DNA of 40,197 nt, from positions 1-40,197 of the forward strand of contig SVIM01000016.1 of assembly GCA_015069485.1 (NCBI GenBank), given 5' to 3'. A program made the position numbers and the translations under genes. This DNA is from Clostridiales bacterium. Its GTDB lineage: Bacteria > Bacillota > Clostridia > Christensenellales > Borkfalkiaceae. Shown in pieces: positions 26,618 to 34,852 of this stretch. Under the pieces are notes generated by a model, which did not search any database, was not told the DNA's origin, and was given only the letters and a program-made list of their open reading frames with translations. Every line of letters starts with the position of its first letter. Position 1 is the first letter of the stretch.

Positions 26618-27008
26618 TAGGATTTTTTGTCGCAAATTTATCGTTCTAATTAAGGGGTTTCAGTAAAATAACCTTGTGAGATTACGACAAAACCCATGTT
26701 ATATAGGATGTGCTGTGCGATATTTTCAATATTTGCTTTCCGAAGGCGTTATTGTTTAATACTTTAATTATTATGGTAGGTAAATTAATACGCTTAACAT
26801 TATAAATATTAATATTTATTAACGCATGGTATTTACACGCTAATATAAATTTGGCGTTAAATATGTGTTTTGTGGTTAGGTTTTGATGTGGTATATAAAA
26901 AATTATGTGCGCATAGATGATATAATTAATAATTTTAAGTTAAATTCCTTTATGGCTTGCAGGTTTAATTTTAATATAAATTGGCAATAAGTTATACAGG
27001 AAGTAAAT

Positions 27009-27557
27009 ATGGAATTTTCGTTTAACGTATATAATTCGCTTGCAATAAGTGGCGAAACCTTAGCTTTAAAAAAAATATTACCTTACACCAACGATTTACC
27101 TATAATAATTTGCATTGGTAGCGATTTATCTATAGGCGACAGTTTAGGTCCAATTATTGGAACGACGCTTCAAGGCAAGCTTCAGGGCTTAAACTGTTTT
27201 ATTTACGGAACGCTTTCTAAACCTATTACCGCGCACGAGGTTAAATATTTAAATGACTTTATACGCAAAACTCACCCAAACTGCCCTATAATCGCCATTG
27301 ACGCTGCGGTAGGGGATTCGGGTGATATTGGTTTAATAAAAATTGCCAAGCGCGGAATATGCCCCGGTAGTGGCGCGAATAAAAAGCTTGGAAGAGTGGG
27401 CGACGTTTCTATTATGGGTATTATTGCAGAAAAATCCGCGTTTAATTTTTCCATGCTTTCATCTACGCGCCTTAACGTAATTTATAAAATGGCGCAAATA
27501 ATTTCAGAGGGCGTCTCGAATTTTATTATCGATTATATTAAATGCGCCACAAATTAA
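27009..27557 (+). CDS. yyaC: YyaC-family spore protease-like protein (DUF1256)
   Basis: 182 residues of the YyaC/DUF1256 family, distant relatives of the germination protease GPR, widespread in spore formers; exact role unsettled. Motifs: IICIGSDLSIGDSLGP (34-49), YGTLSKPITAHEV, IIAIDAAVGDSGDIGLIKIA, GICPGSGANKKLGRVGDVSI, and STRLNVIYKMAQIISEGV at the end. GGAAGT lies shortly before the ATG. In Bacillus yyaC sits beside soj-spo0J near the origin; here it is on the far side of the parS/DnaA-box cluster, first gene of the rightward arm. Confidence 0.93.
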   Translation: MEFSFNVYNSLAISGETLALKKILPYTNDLPIIICIGSDLSIGDSLGPIIGTTLQGKLQGLNCFIYGTLSKPITAHEVKYLNDFIRKTHPNCPIIAIDAAVGDSGDIGLIKIAKRGICPGSGANKKLGRVGDVSIMGIIAEKSAFNFSMLSSTRLNVIYKMAQIISEGVSNFIIDYIKCATN

Positions 27558-27663
27558 TTTGTTTACATTAGGTGGGTTTTTTACGCTTTAACATACAAAA
27601 ATACTTTACCTAAATTTATAAAGCAATGTTTTTATATTAATGTTTTTTTTAGTTTTTAGTTGC

Positions 27664-27692
27664 CGAGCGGAGTTTATTCAATACTCCGCTCG
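27664..27692 (+). terminator. Intrinsic terminator after yyaC
   Basis: Arms CGAGCGGAGT/ACTCCGCTCG with a 9-base loop, followed by CTTTAATTTT, about 105 bases past the stop. The gap 27693-28077 shows no gene. Confidence 0.75.
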
Positions 27693-28077
27693 CTTTAATT
27701 TTGCAAATTACTTCTGCGCAAGCCACAAAAATTACGGCACAAGGGTAATTTAAAGTAGCGGCGAAAAAATTTAATTTTTTTACCTTTTGTAATTTAATTA
27801 AGCGTGTGTATATTTAATTTAACTAGTTTTACCCTTGCGTTACCAAATCATTTTTACATTTTTTATATCAGGCGCAGGTGCATTAATTTTTATCACATTA
27901 TTATGCTCTGCTTTATGCTAACAATATAAGGTGATTAGTGCCGTAAAATATAGTTTTGTGTTTTTAATGAACTATCAAAACGGGCAGGGTACGATTGTTT
28001 GGTTTTATCACGAACGGTGGAGAAACTATTAATACGAACGGTGGTGGTGGGTTTTAAAAGGTAAATAATTTACGAAT

Positions 28078-28651
28078 ATGAAAAGAAAAATAGAAAGATA
28101 TTTAAACTCCAAAAACAAAAGTGAATATAGCAATTTAGACAAAATTTTTACCTTTTTTTGCATGGCGAAATTAAAAAAGCGTTATCTGAATACAAGGGCG
28201 ACGGCGTTTACCCCACGTTTAATAAGTCAGAAAAAAATATTTAGTTGAATTATAGCTTTAACAACATTTTCGTCATTATAGATTTTTTGATGATAAGTAT
28301 AGCCTTGCGGTATATCCTGCCGGCATAAGCGTTGACGAGTTAGAAAGGCATAGCAAAGAATATGATTACCAAAACTATTTTTCTTTTTCGGCGCTTATTA
28401 AGGAAATTGACGCAACGATTAAAAAGCATCCAAGCTTAAAGGACACGGCACATTTACAAAAAAAGAAGGCAATATATGCCTTAATTAAATGGATTTGCTG
28501 GTGCATACCGATTGTAATTTGCGCAAGCGTGGCACTATGCGTGCTTATAAAGGAAACGGCTATAATGGTAGAGCCTATTTGGGCAGTTTTATTTTTAGCG
28601 TTGCCTATAATAATCGGTATTATATTTGATATAAAATCGAAAAGGTTATAA
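28078..28651 (+). pseudogene. Frameshifted gene for a small membrane protein
   Basis: Starts ATG AAA AGA AAA with MKRKIERYLNSKNKSEYSNL and ITF-like sequence, then needs a frameshift at a T7 run (about 28150) to continue as HGEIKKALSEYKGDGVYPTF. It hits TAG (about 28243), continues LNYSFNNIF, and needs a second shift at a T6 run (about 28288) to read DDKYSLAVYPAGISVDELER, QNYFSFSALIKEIDATIKKH and two membrane helices (WICWCIPIVICASVALCVLI; PIWAVLFLALPIIIGIIF), ending at 28651. Three lesions in about 190 codons argue for a dead gene, though both frameshifts are at homopolymers and could be sequencing errors. Family not recognised. Confidence 0.65.
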
Positions 28652-28699
28652 ATTTTTTCGCAAGGAGGGGCTTAAAAGCACTAATTGATTTTAAGAAAA

Positions 28700-28830
28700 G
28701 CGGTCACTAAACCAGGTGTAAAGCAAAGGCGAAAACATACGCGGGTGTAGGCGAAGGAATATCTTTATAAGCAGGTTACAAACATACGGCAGTCAAGCAC
28801 GCGCAGGCATAAGCAGGCGTCAAGCACACT
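28700..28830 (-). repeat. Inverted member of the origin-flanking repeat family
   Basis: Read on the minus strand this matches pieces of the 24.1-24.96 kb array: GTGTGCTTGACGCCTGC and GCGTGCTTGACTGCC units, the marker TTATAAAGATATTCCTTCGC (28770-28751), then CGCCTTTGCTTTACACCTG (matching about 24722-24740). GC content is again above the flanks. Its orientation is opposite to the left array, so both copies have the same polarity relative to the origin between them. Confidence 0.7.
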
Positions 28831-29052
28831 TCTATATGGCGAGAATTTAAAAGACGGCGAAATAGATTATTACAAAAAATCAGTTTTTATTTTCGCCTTT
28901 TTTATTTTTTAAATTATATAAAATTTATGCCTTTTAAAAAATTTAATTTAAAAAGATATAAAGGGTTTTATTAAAAATTTATTTGCCGTCATTTTTTATT
29001 GTTTTGTGCAAATTTTTATTAAGTGCGGTATAGTACGGGTGTAATTAAAATT

Positions 29053-29172
29053 TTATCCACTTTTATTTAATTAAGCCATATTTGGGGGGTAATTTTTTTA
29101 ATTTAGGCATAGTTGGGGGGTAATTTTTTTAATTTAGGCATAGTTGGGGGGTAAAATAAAAAGTTATCCATA
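29053..29172 (+). repeat. 31-bp tandem repeat with G6 and T7 runs, flanked by imperfect DnaA boxes
   Basis: About 2.7 copies of a 31-bp unit (29071-29101, 29102-29132, 29133 to about 29156). Each has the core TTGGGGGGTAATTTTTTTAA, except that the last one loses its T-run. Just outside are TTATCCACT (29053-29061) and TTATCCATA (29164-29172), each one base from a DnaA box. Phased G and T runs next to such boxes suggest an origin element, melting region or protein array. Confidence 0.7.
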
Positions 29173-29279
29173 TTTTCACGGTATATTTGTTGATAAAACT
29201 TAATAAAATATAAAACCGCTTTTTGTGTTTTGTTAAAGAATTAAAGCGTTAAATTTTTATATAAATTTTTTAAATTGCG

Positions 29280-29308
29280 TTGCGATACGGTTAAAAAAAT
29301 GTTATAAT
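29280..29308 (+). promoter_or_regulatory. Promoter of the YpsA-like gene
   Basis: TTGCGA (29280-29285), 17-bp spacer, TATAAT (29303-29308). Only 16 bases separate the -10 from the ATG, so the leader is about ten bases and nearly leaderless. Confidence 0.65.
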
Positions 29309-29324
29309 AATTACGGATAAAATT

Positions 29325-29780
29325 ATGGATTACGGTTGTTCTTTTAGCGGGCATAGGTTGGTTGGTACGGATTTAGACTTAAACCTTTTATGCCGAGTTA
29401 TCGAAAACTTAATAAATTTCCGTGGCGTAACTAATTTTTTTTGCGGTATGGCAAAGGGGTTTGATTTAATCGCCGGCGAGTGCGTTATTAAATTAAAAGA
29501 AAAATACCCTAATATTAAGCTTTTTGCTTGCGTTCCCCATCAAGGTCAGGCAGATTATTACTGCGCCGAGGATAAGCGTAGGTACGCCGAAATTTTGCAT
29601 AGTTGCAACGAAATTTTTACTCTTTCCACGCATTATTACAACGGCTGTATGCTTTATAGGGATAGGTATATGGTGGAACGAACGCAGTTTTTAGTATGCT
29701 TTTTGCGCGAAAAAAAGGGCGGTACTTTTTATACCTATAACTACGCCAAAAAGAAGGGCTTGCAAATTATTGAGGTTTAG
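29325..29780 (+). CDS. YpsA/DUF1273-like SLOG-superfamily protein
   Basis: 151 residues with SLOG (LOG/DprA-like) Rossmann features: SFSGHRLVG near the start, FFCGMAKGFDLIAGE (42-56), FACVPHQGQADYYCAEDKRRYAEILHSCNEI, YYNGCMLYRDRYMVERTQFLVCF and GGTFYTYNYAKKKGLQIIEV. SLOG proteins bind nucleotides or derivatives; YpsA affects division and stress in Bacillus, but the ligand is not settled. It stands alone in the origin zone on the plus strand, with a very short leader. Confidence 0.88.
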   Translation: MDYGCSFSGHRLVGTDLDLNLLCRVIENLINFRGVTNFFCGMAKGFDLIAGECVIKLKEKYPNIKLFACVPHQGQADYYCAEDKRRYAEILHSCNEIFTLSTHYYNGCMLYRDRYMVERTQFLVCFLREKKGGTFYTYNYAKKKGLQIIEV

Positions 29781-29917
29781 CCTTGCCCTATTTTATTGTA
29801 AAAGCTTAATGCCCGAACGCTTGTGTTTAAAAAGTTTTAAAAGCAGGGTAGGCTTATTAAATTTATACCGATTTTACCCTACTTTATAAATTTTATTAAT
29901 TATTAAAATAAAATAAG

Positions 29918-29953
29918 AGCCCGCTATTTTTCAAGCGCGAAAAATAGCGGGCT
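29918..29953 (+). terminator. Intrinsic terminator, possibly bidirectional
   Basis: 15-bp perfect stem AGCCCGCTATTTTTC/GAAAAATAGCGGGCT with a 6-base loop, then ACGCTTTTG on the plus strand. It lies between the convergent YpsA-like gene and the rsmG side and could serve both. Confidence 0.8.
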
Positions 29954-29969
29954 ACGCTTTTGTTAAGCT

Positions 29970-30188
29970 TTATTTATTTTCCGTGTCGGTTAAAGCTTTT
30001 TCTTCTATCTTTTTAGGGGCTATAATTTCGGGCATTTTAAGGCCTTCCATCGCATATTAGTCGTCAAGGGGAGGGAGGAACTTCATCATCCCGGAAACAA
30101 AATTTACAGTTGCCGTTTTGCGGTTACTTTTTTTTGCCGTTGCAATCTTAATGTTGCTTTTTTTCTTTTTACAGTTATATTTTTGCTC
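29970..30188 (-). pseudogene. Remnant of the 3' end of an unidentified gene
   Basis: A minus-strand frame downstream of rsmG is open from 30188 to 29970 apart from one TAA (30057-30059): EQKYNCKKKKSNIKIATAKK, then TATVNFVSGMMKFLPPLDD, stop, YAMEGLKMPEIIAPKKIEEK, ALTDTENK, stop. There is no start codon upstream in frame and no good ribosome site. It looks like the C-terminal end of a lost gene, or a gene with one recent stop. Family unknown. Confidence 0.35.
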
Positions 30189-30254
30189 TTAAAATTTTAC
30201 GGTTTTCGTTTTTACTACTTAATTTATTAAAACGGTAATTTTTATAGGCTTACT

Positions 30255-30941
30255 TTATTTAATGGGGCTTTTTCTTTCTTTGCCGTTACCGCGCGGATAC
30301 TGAATAGGGGTGGGCGCAATTTTTTTAATTGCTATAATATTTCTTACCCCTGCTTCGTCAGGAAGCTCTACCCTTTCAACCTTTTCTATTTTACCGCCCA
30401 AAATTTTTACGGCGTTTTGCGCTTCTATAATTTCTTCTTCAGCGTCGCCCTTATAAGCTATAAAATAACCTCCCACCTTTACGAAGGGCAAGCAATATTC
30501 GCATAAAACGTTAAGCCTTGCAACTGCCCTTGCGGTGCAAGCGTCGAACTTTTCACGCAAGCTTTTATCCTTTCCGCCGTCCTCTGCGCGAATATTCAAT
30601 ATATTCACGTCTTTATGCACTAATTTATCCACAACCACCTGCAAAAATTCACATTTTTTGCCGGTAGATTCCACTAAAGTAAAGCGCAAATCGGGGCGAA
30701 TTATTTTAAGGGGAGTGGAGGGGAAGCCCCCGCCCGAGCCTATTTCAATAACGCTTGCGCCCTTTTTAAAAAACTTTTCGCCCAAAACGCTATCTAAAAA
30801 ATGCTTAATTTTAACGCCTTTATCGTCTAAAATCGCCGTTAAATTATATTTTTTGTTGTACTCGACGAGTAAATTTTTGTATTCTTCAAATTTTTCCTTA
30901 TACTCGCCTTCAATTAATTGCAAATAATAATTAATATCCAT
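30255..30941 (-). CDS. rsmG: 16S rRNA (guanine-N7) methyltransferase RsmG
   Basis: Uses S-adenosylmethionine to methylate G527 of 16S rRNA. 228 residues. SAM-binding motif VIEIGSGGGFPSTPLKI (about 64-80), VESTGKKCEFL, NILNIRAED, ARAVARLNVLCEYCLP and GYFIAYKGD are family-typical. It is normally grouped with mnmE/mnmG or parA near the origin; here it stands alone, leftward, 530 bases from dnaN. A DnaA box (30625-30633) lies inside the coding sequence. Confidence 0.96.
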   Translation of the reverse strand: MDINYYLQLIEGEYKEKFEEYKNLLVEYNKKYNLTAILDDKGVKIKHFLDSVLGEKFFKKGASVIEIGSGGGFPSTPLKIIRPDLRFTLVESTGKKCEFLQVVVDKLVHKDVNILNIRAEDGGKDKSLREKFDACTARAVARLNVLCEYCLPFVKVGGYFIAYKGDAEEEIIEAQNAVKILGGKIEKVERVELPDEAGVRNIIAIKKIAPTPIQYPRGNGKERKSPIK

Positions 30942-31041
30942 AAAAAAATTATATCACAGCGGTATAAAAAAAACAAGAATATAAAAAGTTATTTTTATTA
31001 AAAAAAGCGCTTAAAAATTTATTAACCTATACACTTTTATC

Positions 31042-31300
31042 TTATCCACAATCCACATTTTTTTGTGCATATCTTATCTTTATTACAAAATTATACATAT
31101 TTATACAATTTATTTTTTTCATCTTTTAAAAAATATAAAATCTTAAAAAAACTTTATCCCCTTTTCCACAAATAATCAACATTTCTATCCACTAAAAAAC
31201 ACCATTTTTCCACACTTAAAATACCCTTATTTTGTTGCTTTTTTTTATGTTTTTTGTTATTATAATAAGGAATTAGCTTATATTTTACTTTTTATCCACA
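31042..31300 (+). other. DnaA boxes and AT-rich DNA upstream of dnaN
   Basis: Perfect TTATCCACA at 31042-31050 and 31292-31300, plus degenerate versions between them (TTATCCCCT near 31154, CTATCCACT near 31184). The whole stretch 30942-31471 is very AT-rich and holds no gene. It could be part of a split origin or an autoregulatory dnaN promoter region; TATAAT at 31261-31266 is a possible -10 without a clear -35. Confidence 0.65.
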
Positions 31301-31471
31301 TTTCAACCGAGCCTACTATTATTATTAATATAAATAAATATAAAAATAATAAGAAAAGTATAAGATTTAGGTTGGCGAAATTTTATAAAAGGTAAGGTTG
31401 CCGTTTTAACGGTTATATTTTTTATTTATTAAAAATTTACTTTAAAAAATTATTTTACGATAGGAGTTTAT

Positions 31472-32578
31472 ATGAAAGCCGTTTGTCAGGGTATAGATTT
31501 ATCGGATGCTGTATTAAAGGTAGTTAAAGCTTGCGCTACGAGAACTACCGTTCCCGTAATGGAATGTATTAAGATTTCTGCAAAAAACGACGGAATAACT
31601 CTCACCGCAACCGACGGTGAAATTGCAATACAAAAAAAGATTTCGGCAGAAATTTTAGAAGAAGGGGAGGTTTGCGTTCCCGGTAAATATTTTGCCGACT
31701 TTATTAAAAAATTAGAGGGCGTGGAAATAGTTCTTTCTGCAACCAACAAAAAAATGGAAATTAAGTACGCCGACAGCCAAACCTCTATGCAAATTTTATC
31801 GGCTGACGATTTCCCCAAGGTTGATACCGATATTAAGGATAACAGCTTTAAAATTAAAACGGAGGATTTGAAAAATATTATTTCCGCAACCTCCTTCTGT
31901 TGCGCAAGCGACGATTCCAGACCTATTTTAAAGGGCTGTCAGTTCGTAATTTCCGGTAGCGCGCTTTGCGTTACGGCGTTGGACGGCTTCCGCCTTGCAA
32001 CGGCAAATACCGCCGTTTTAGAGGCTACTGCAGATATGGAATTCGTTTGCCCTGCAAGAACCTTAAACGAAATTGAAAAAATGCTCCCCGACGCAGAAGA
32101 GGTTACCGAGGTATTTATTCAAAAGGGTATGATTTTGGTTGCGGTAGAAAGCACCGTTTTAACCTCTCGCTTATTCGGCGGTGATTTTATTAAAAAGGAA
32201 AACATTATTCCTAAAAGCTTTACCACCTGCGTTACGGTAGATAAGGCGCTTTTAAAAAGCAGTATCGAAAGAGCGGCTATTTTAGTTAGAAACGATAGAA
32301 ACAGCCTTATTATTATGGATATATCGCAGGGTAAGGTGGAAATTTCTTCTAATTCAGATATAGGCAACGTAAACGAGCCCGTAAAAGCAGAGGTAGAAGG
32401 CAAGGATATTAAAATTGCAATGAATTCCAAATTTATATCCGAAGCAATCAACGCGCTCGACGACGAAATTGCAGAACTTTCGTTTAACAGCAACGTTCAG
32501 CCCTTTATTTGCCAAAATAAAGACAAAAAGCAAGTATTATATTTAATTTTACCCGTAAGAACGGCAAATAACGCTTGA
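31472..32578 (+). CDS. dnaN: DNA polymerase III beta subunit (sliding clamp)
   Basis: Ring-shaped processivity clamp that tethers polymerase III to DNA. 368 residues in three similar domains; markers are SRPILKGCQF (148-157), CVTALDGFRLA, SRLFGGDF, and the C-terminal VLYLILPVRT that forms part of the partner-binding pocket. TAGGAG precedes the ATG. dnaA, its usual upstream neighbour, is absent; instead dnaN is followed by rpmH 119 bases on, in the same direction. Codon use and strand fit the rightward replichore. Confidence 0.97.
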   Translation: MKAVCQGIDLSDAVLKVVKACATRTTVPVMECIKISAKNDGITLTATDGEIAIQKKISAEILEEGEVCVPGKYFADFIKKLEGVEIVLSATNKKMEIKYADSQTSMQILSADDFPKVDTDIKDNSFKIKTEDLKNIISATSFCCASDDSRPILKGCQFVISGSALCVTALDGFRLATANTAVLEATADMEFVCPARTLNEIEKMLPDAEEVTEVFIQKGMILVAVESTVLTSRLFGGDFIKKENIIPKSFTTCVTVDKALLKSSIERAAILVRNDRNSLIIMDISQGKVEISSNSDIGNVNEPVKAEVEGKDIKIAMNSKFISEAINALDDEIAELSFNSNVQPFICQNKDKKQVLYLILPVRTANNA

Positions 32579-32697
32579 CTTTAATTTTTTTAAAAACTAT
32601 AATTATAAAGCAAAAATAGCGGACTATGCCCGCAAATGGAAATATTTTATAAAAAATAATAAAAAAAGCAGAAAAATTCTGCAAAGAGGAGAACAAA

Positions 32698-32832
32698 ATG
32701 AAAAGAACTTATCAGCCTAAAAAAAGACAGAGAAGCAAGGTTCACGGATTTAGAAAAAGAATGGCTTCTAAACAGGGAAGAAACGTATTAAAGAGAAGAA
32801 GAAATAAGGGCCGCAAAAAGCTTTCTGCATAA
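32698..32832 (+). CDS. rpmH: 50S ribosomal protein L34
   Basis: 44 residues starting [20 protein letters not shown] and ending in a basic [13 protein letters not shown]. Matches L34 along its whole length. AGAGGAG lies eight bases before the ATG; a small hairpin (GCAGAAAAATTCTGC) lies just ahead. First gene of the rpmH-rnpA-yidD-yidC-jag series found near most bacterial origins. Confidence 0.97.
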   Translation: MKRTYQPKKRQRSKVHGFRKRMASKQGRNVLKRRRNKGRKKLSA

Positions 32833-32883
32833 ATAAGGCTTTTTAGCAAAAATTGCAATAAGGCAAAAAAAGAGTTAATTTAA

Positions 32884-33207
32884 GTGCGTTATTTAAGAAT
32901 AAAAAAGAATACTGACTTTCAAAGGTTATTTAAAGGGGGAAAAAGAGTATTTTCCCCTTGTATTACTTTACTTTATATTCCGTCAAATAACCTTAAAATG
33001 GGTATAGCAATATCTAAAAAACACGGAAAGGCAGTTACGAGAAACAGAATAAAAAGGCTTATTAGGGAAAGTTTTGCAAAAACTTCCCCCCTTTTAAGTA
33101 AAAGCTATTCCATAATAGTTTTGCCAAGAATTTTAGAAGAATATTCTTTTAAAAACTTTGAAAAAAGCTTTTTAATATGTTTTAAAAAAATAAACGCATC
33201 TTCTTAA
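32884..33207 (+). CDS. rnpA: Ribonuclease P protein component
   Basis: Protein subunit that helps the RNase P RNA remove tRNA 5' leaders. 107 basic residues with the signature KAVTRNRIKRLIRESF (about 49-64) and the N-terminal FQRLFKGGKR. It starts with GTG at 32884; no upstream ATG fits. It follows rpmH by 51 bases. Confidence 0.95.
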   Translation: MRYLRIKKNTDFQRLFKGGKRVFSPCITLLYIPSNNLKMGIAISKKHGKAVTRNRIKRLIRESFAKTSPLLSKSYSIIVLPRILEEYSFKNFEKSFLICFKKINASS

Positions 33208-33220
33208 GAAGCTATACGCT

Positions 33221-33511
33221 ATGCTAAAAAAAATTAAAAAGGCAATAAAATATTTGCGCAAAAGGGTTTTTAAGCCCTATTTAAAAATGCTTTGTATGCG
33301 CCTTATAATATTTTATCAAAAGCATATTTCTAAAAAAACCTGCCTATATAAGCCCACCTGTTCCGAATACACCCTGCGTGCAATAAACAACAACGGCGTT
33401 ATAATAGGTATAATTTTAGGCGCGTATAGAATACTTCGCTGTAATCCCTTATCAAAGGGAGGGTACGACCCCGCACCCGAAAATTTTTTAAAGGTTAAAT
33501 GGGTTTTATAA
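33221..33511 (+). CDS. yidD: Membrane protein insertion efficiency factor YidD
   Basis: Small amphipathic membrane-associated protein that assists YidC. 96 residues with CLYKPTCSEYT, AYRILRCNPLSKGGYDP and a basic N-terminus of about 25 residues. Thirteen bases after rnpA and 21 before yidC, in the standard order. Confidence 0.95.
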   Translation: MLKKIKKAIKYLRKRVFKPYLKMLCMRLIIFYQKHISKKTCLYKPTCSEYTLRAINNNGVIIGIILGAYRILRCNPLSKGGYDPAPENFLKVKWVL

Positions 33512-33532
33512 AAAAACCCTAAAATTTTATTT

Positions 33533-34837
33533 ATGGATTTTAATATTCTTGCAAGCGTGTCGCAAAATTTTATCGACTACGTTGTAAAAAACGTTCCGGC
33601 AATAGAGCTTAACTGGATAGGCAATATTATAAGCTGGATTATAGGTATTGGCGGAATAACCGGCGTCGGTATTATTCTTTTTACTTTAATACTTAAAACT
33701 ATAATGCTTCCGCTCGATATTTTCTCGCGCGTGTCAACCAAAAAGCAAAGCTTGGTTATGAAAAAGATGCGCCCTAAAATGGAAAAATTGCAAAAGCAAT
33801 ACGCAAACGATAAAGAAATGTATAACAGCAAGGTAATGGAGCTTTATAAGGAAAGCGGTTATTCTATGTTCGGTGCTTGCCTTCCTATGATAGTTTCCCT
33901 CGTTATATTCATTTTCGTTATCAACGCGTTTTCAACCTATTCCCAGTATGCGAATTTAGAGCTTTACAGAGGTATGGTAAACGCTTATAACCAAAGCACC
34001 TTAACCTTCGTTTACGACGAAGAAGAAAACCCCGAAGGCTTTTTAATCGTTTACGAAAACGAAGAAGAAGTAAACTATTTAGTTGATTTTTCTGCCTTCT
34101 GTAATTATTACGACGCAAACGAATATAAAATTAAAAATAGCGAAGGCGCAGAAATTGCAACCGCGCAACAGCTTTTTGACGGAATTTTTGCAGTAGAAGA
34201 TTTACAAAATCAAGATTTCAGCCTTACTCAAACGGCGGAAAACAGCGCATTAAATATCGTTAAAGAATATATAAGAGAGCCTGCGCGCGAAGCGGCTGCT
34301 CAAAAATACAGGGACGATCACGAAGGCTTTTTATGGGTTAAAAACATTTGGTATTCCGACAGTATGTTTACCCGTGAGCTCCCTGCGTTTAACGATTTTA
34401 AAAATTCTGTAAGCACGGCGCAATTCGGCGAGGATTACGAAAAATCGTATAACGAGGTTACTGCAAACTTAACGGAAGAAAAGCAAAACTTTAACGGCTT
34501 TTTCGTTTTAATCGTGTTGGCTATCGGCGTAATGCTATTACAGCAATGGATAACTATGCGCGCGCAAAAGGACGCAAACGAACTGAGCTCCGTTGACGGA
34601 AGCGCTGCGCAAACCAACAAGATGATGATGGTTATGATGCCTATTATGTACGGTATATTCTCGTTTATGTACTCGGCATCCTTCTCTATTTATATGATAA
34701 CCAGCAGTATTTACGGGCTTGTAACTATGCTTATTATAAATAAGATTATGGACGCAAGATTTGCGAAAAAGGAAGCGGAAGAAGAGCTTGCTAAATACAC
34801 CAAAAGGTCGGCAAACAAAAAAGTAAACAAAAAATAA
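33533..34837 (+). CDS. yidC: YidC/Oxa1 membrane insertase with a large extracytoplasmic insertion
   Basis: Inserts membrane proteins with or without Sec. 434 residues, against about 260-290 in typical Gram-positive members. Membrane segments at about 31-60 (GVGIILFTLILKTIMLPL), 112-133 (MFGACLPMIVSLVIFIFVIN), 322-340 and 368-402. Between the second and third lie about 180 residues, acidic and rich in Glu, Asn and Tyr, with the conserved FLWVKNIWYSDS loop displaced to 266-277; roughly 125 residues (141-265) appear inserted. The usual Arg of the first transmembrane groove (LIRLILLP) is Lys55 here. C-terminal tail is basic. No N-terminal lipobox is obvious. Confidence 0.93.
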   Translation: MDFNILASVSQNFIDYVVKNVPAIELNWIGNIISWIIGIGGITGVGIILFTLILKTIMLPLDIFSRVSTKKQSLVMKKMRPKMEKLQKQYANDKEMYNSKVMELYKESGYSMFGACLPMIVSLVIFIFVINAFSTYSQYANLELYRGMVNAYNQSTLTFVYDEEENPEGFLIVYENEEEVNYLVDFSAFCNYYDANEYKIKNSEGAEIATAQQLFDGIFAVEDLQNQDFSLTQTAENSALNIVKEYIREPAREAAAQKYRDDHEGFLWVKNIWYSDSMFTRELPAFNDFKNSVSTAQFGEDYEKSYNEVTANLTEEKQNFNGFFVLIVLAIGVMLLQQWITMRAQKDANELSSVDGSAAQTNKMMMVMMPIMYGIFSFMYSASFSIYMITSSIYGLVTMLIINKIMDARFAKKEAEEELAKYTKRSANKKVNKK

Positions 34838-34852
34838 TAAGGAAATTAAATA

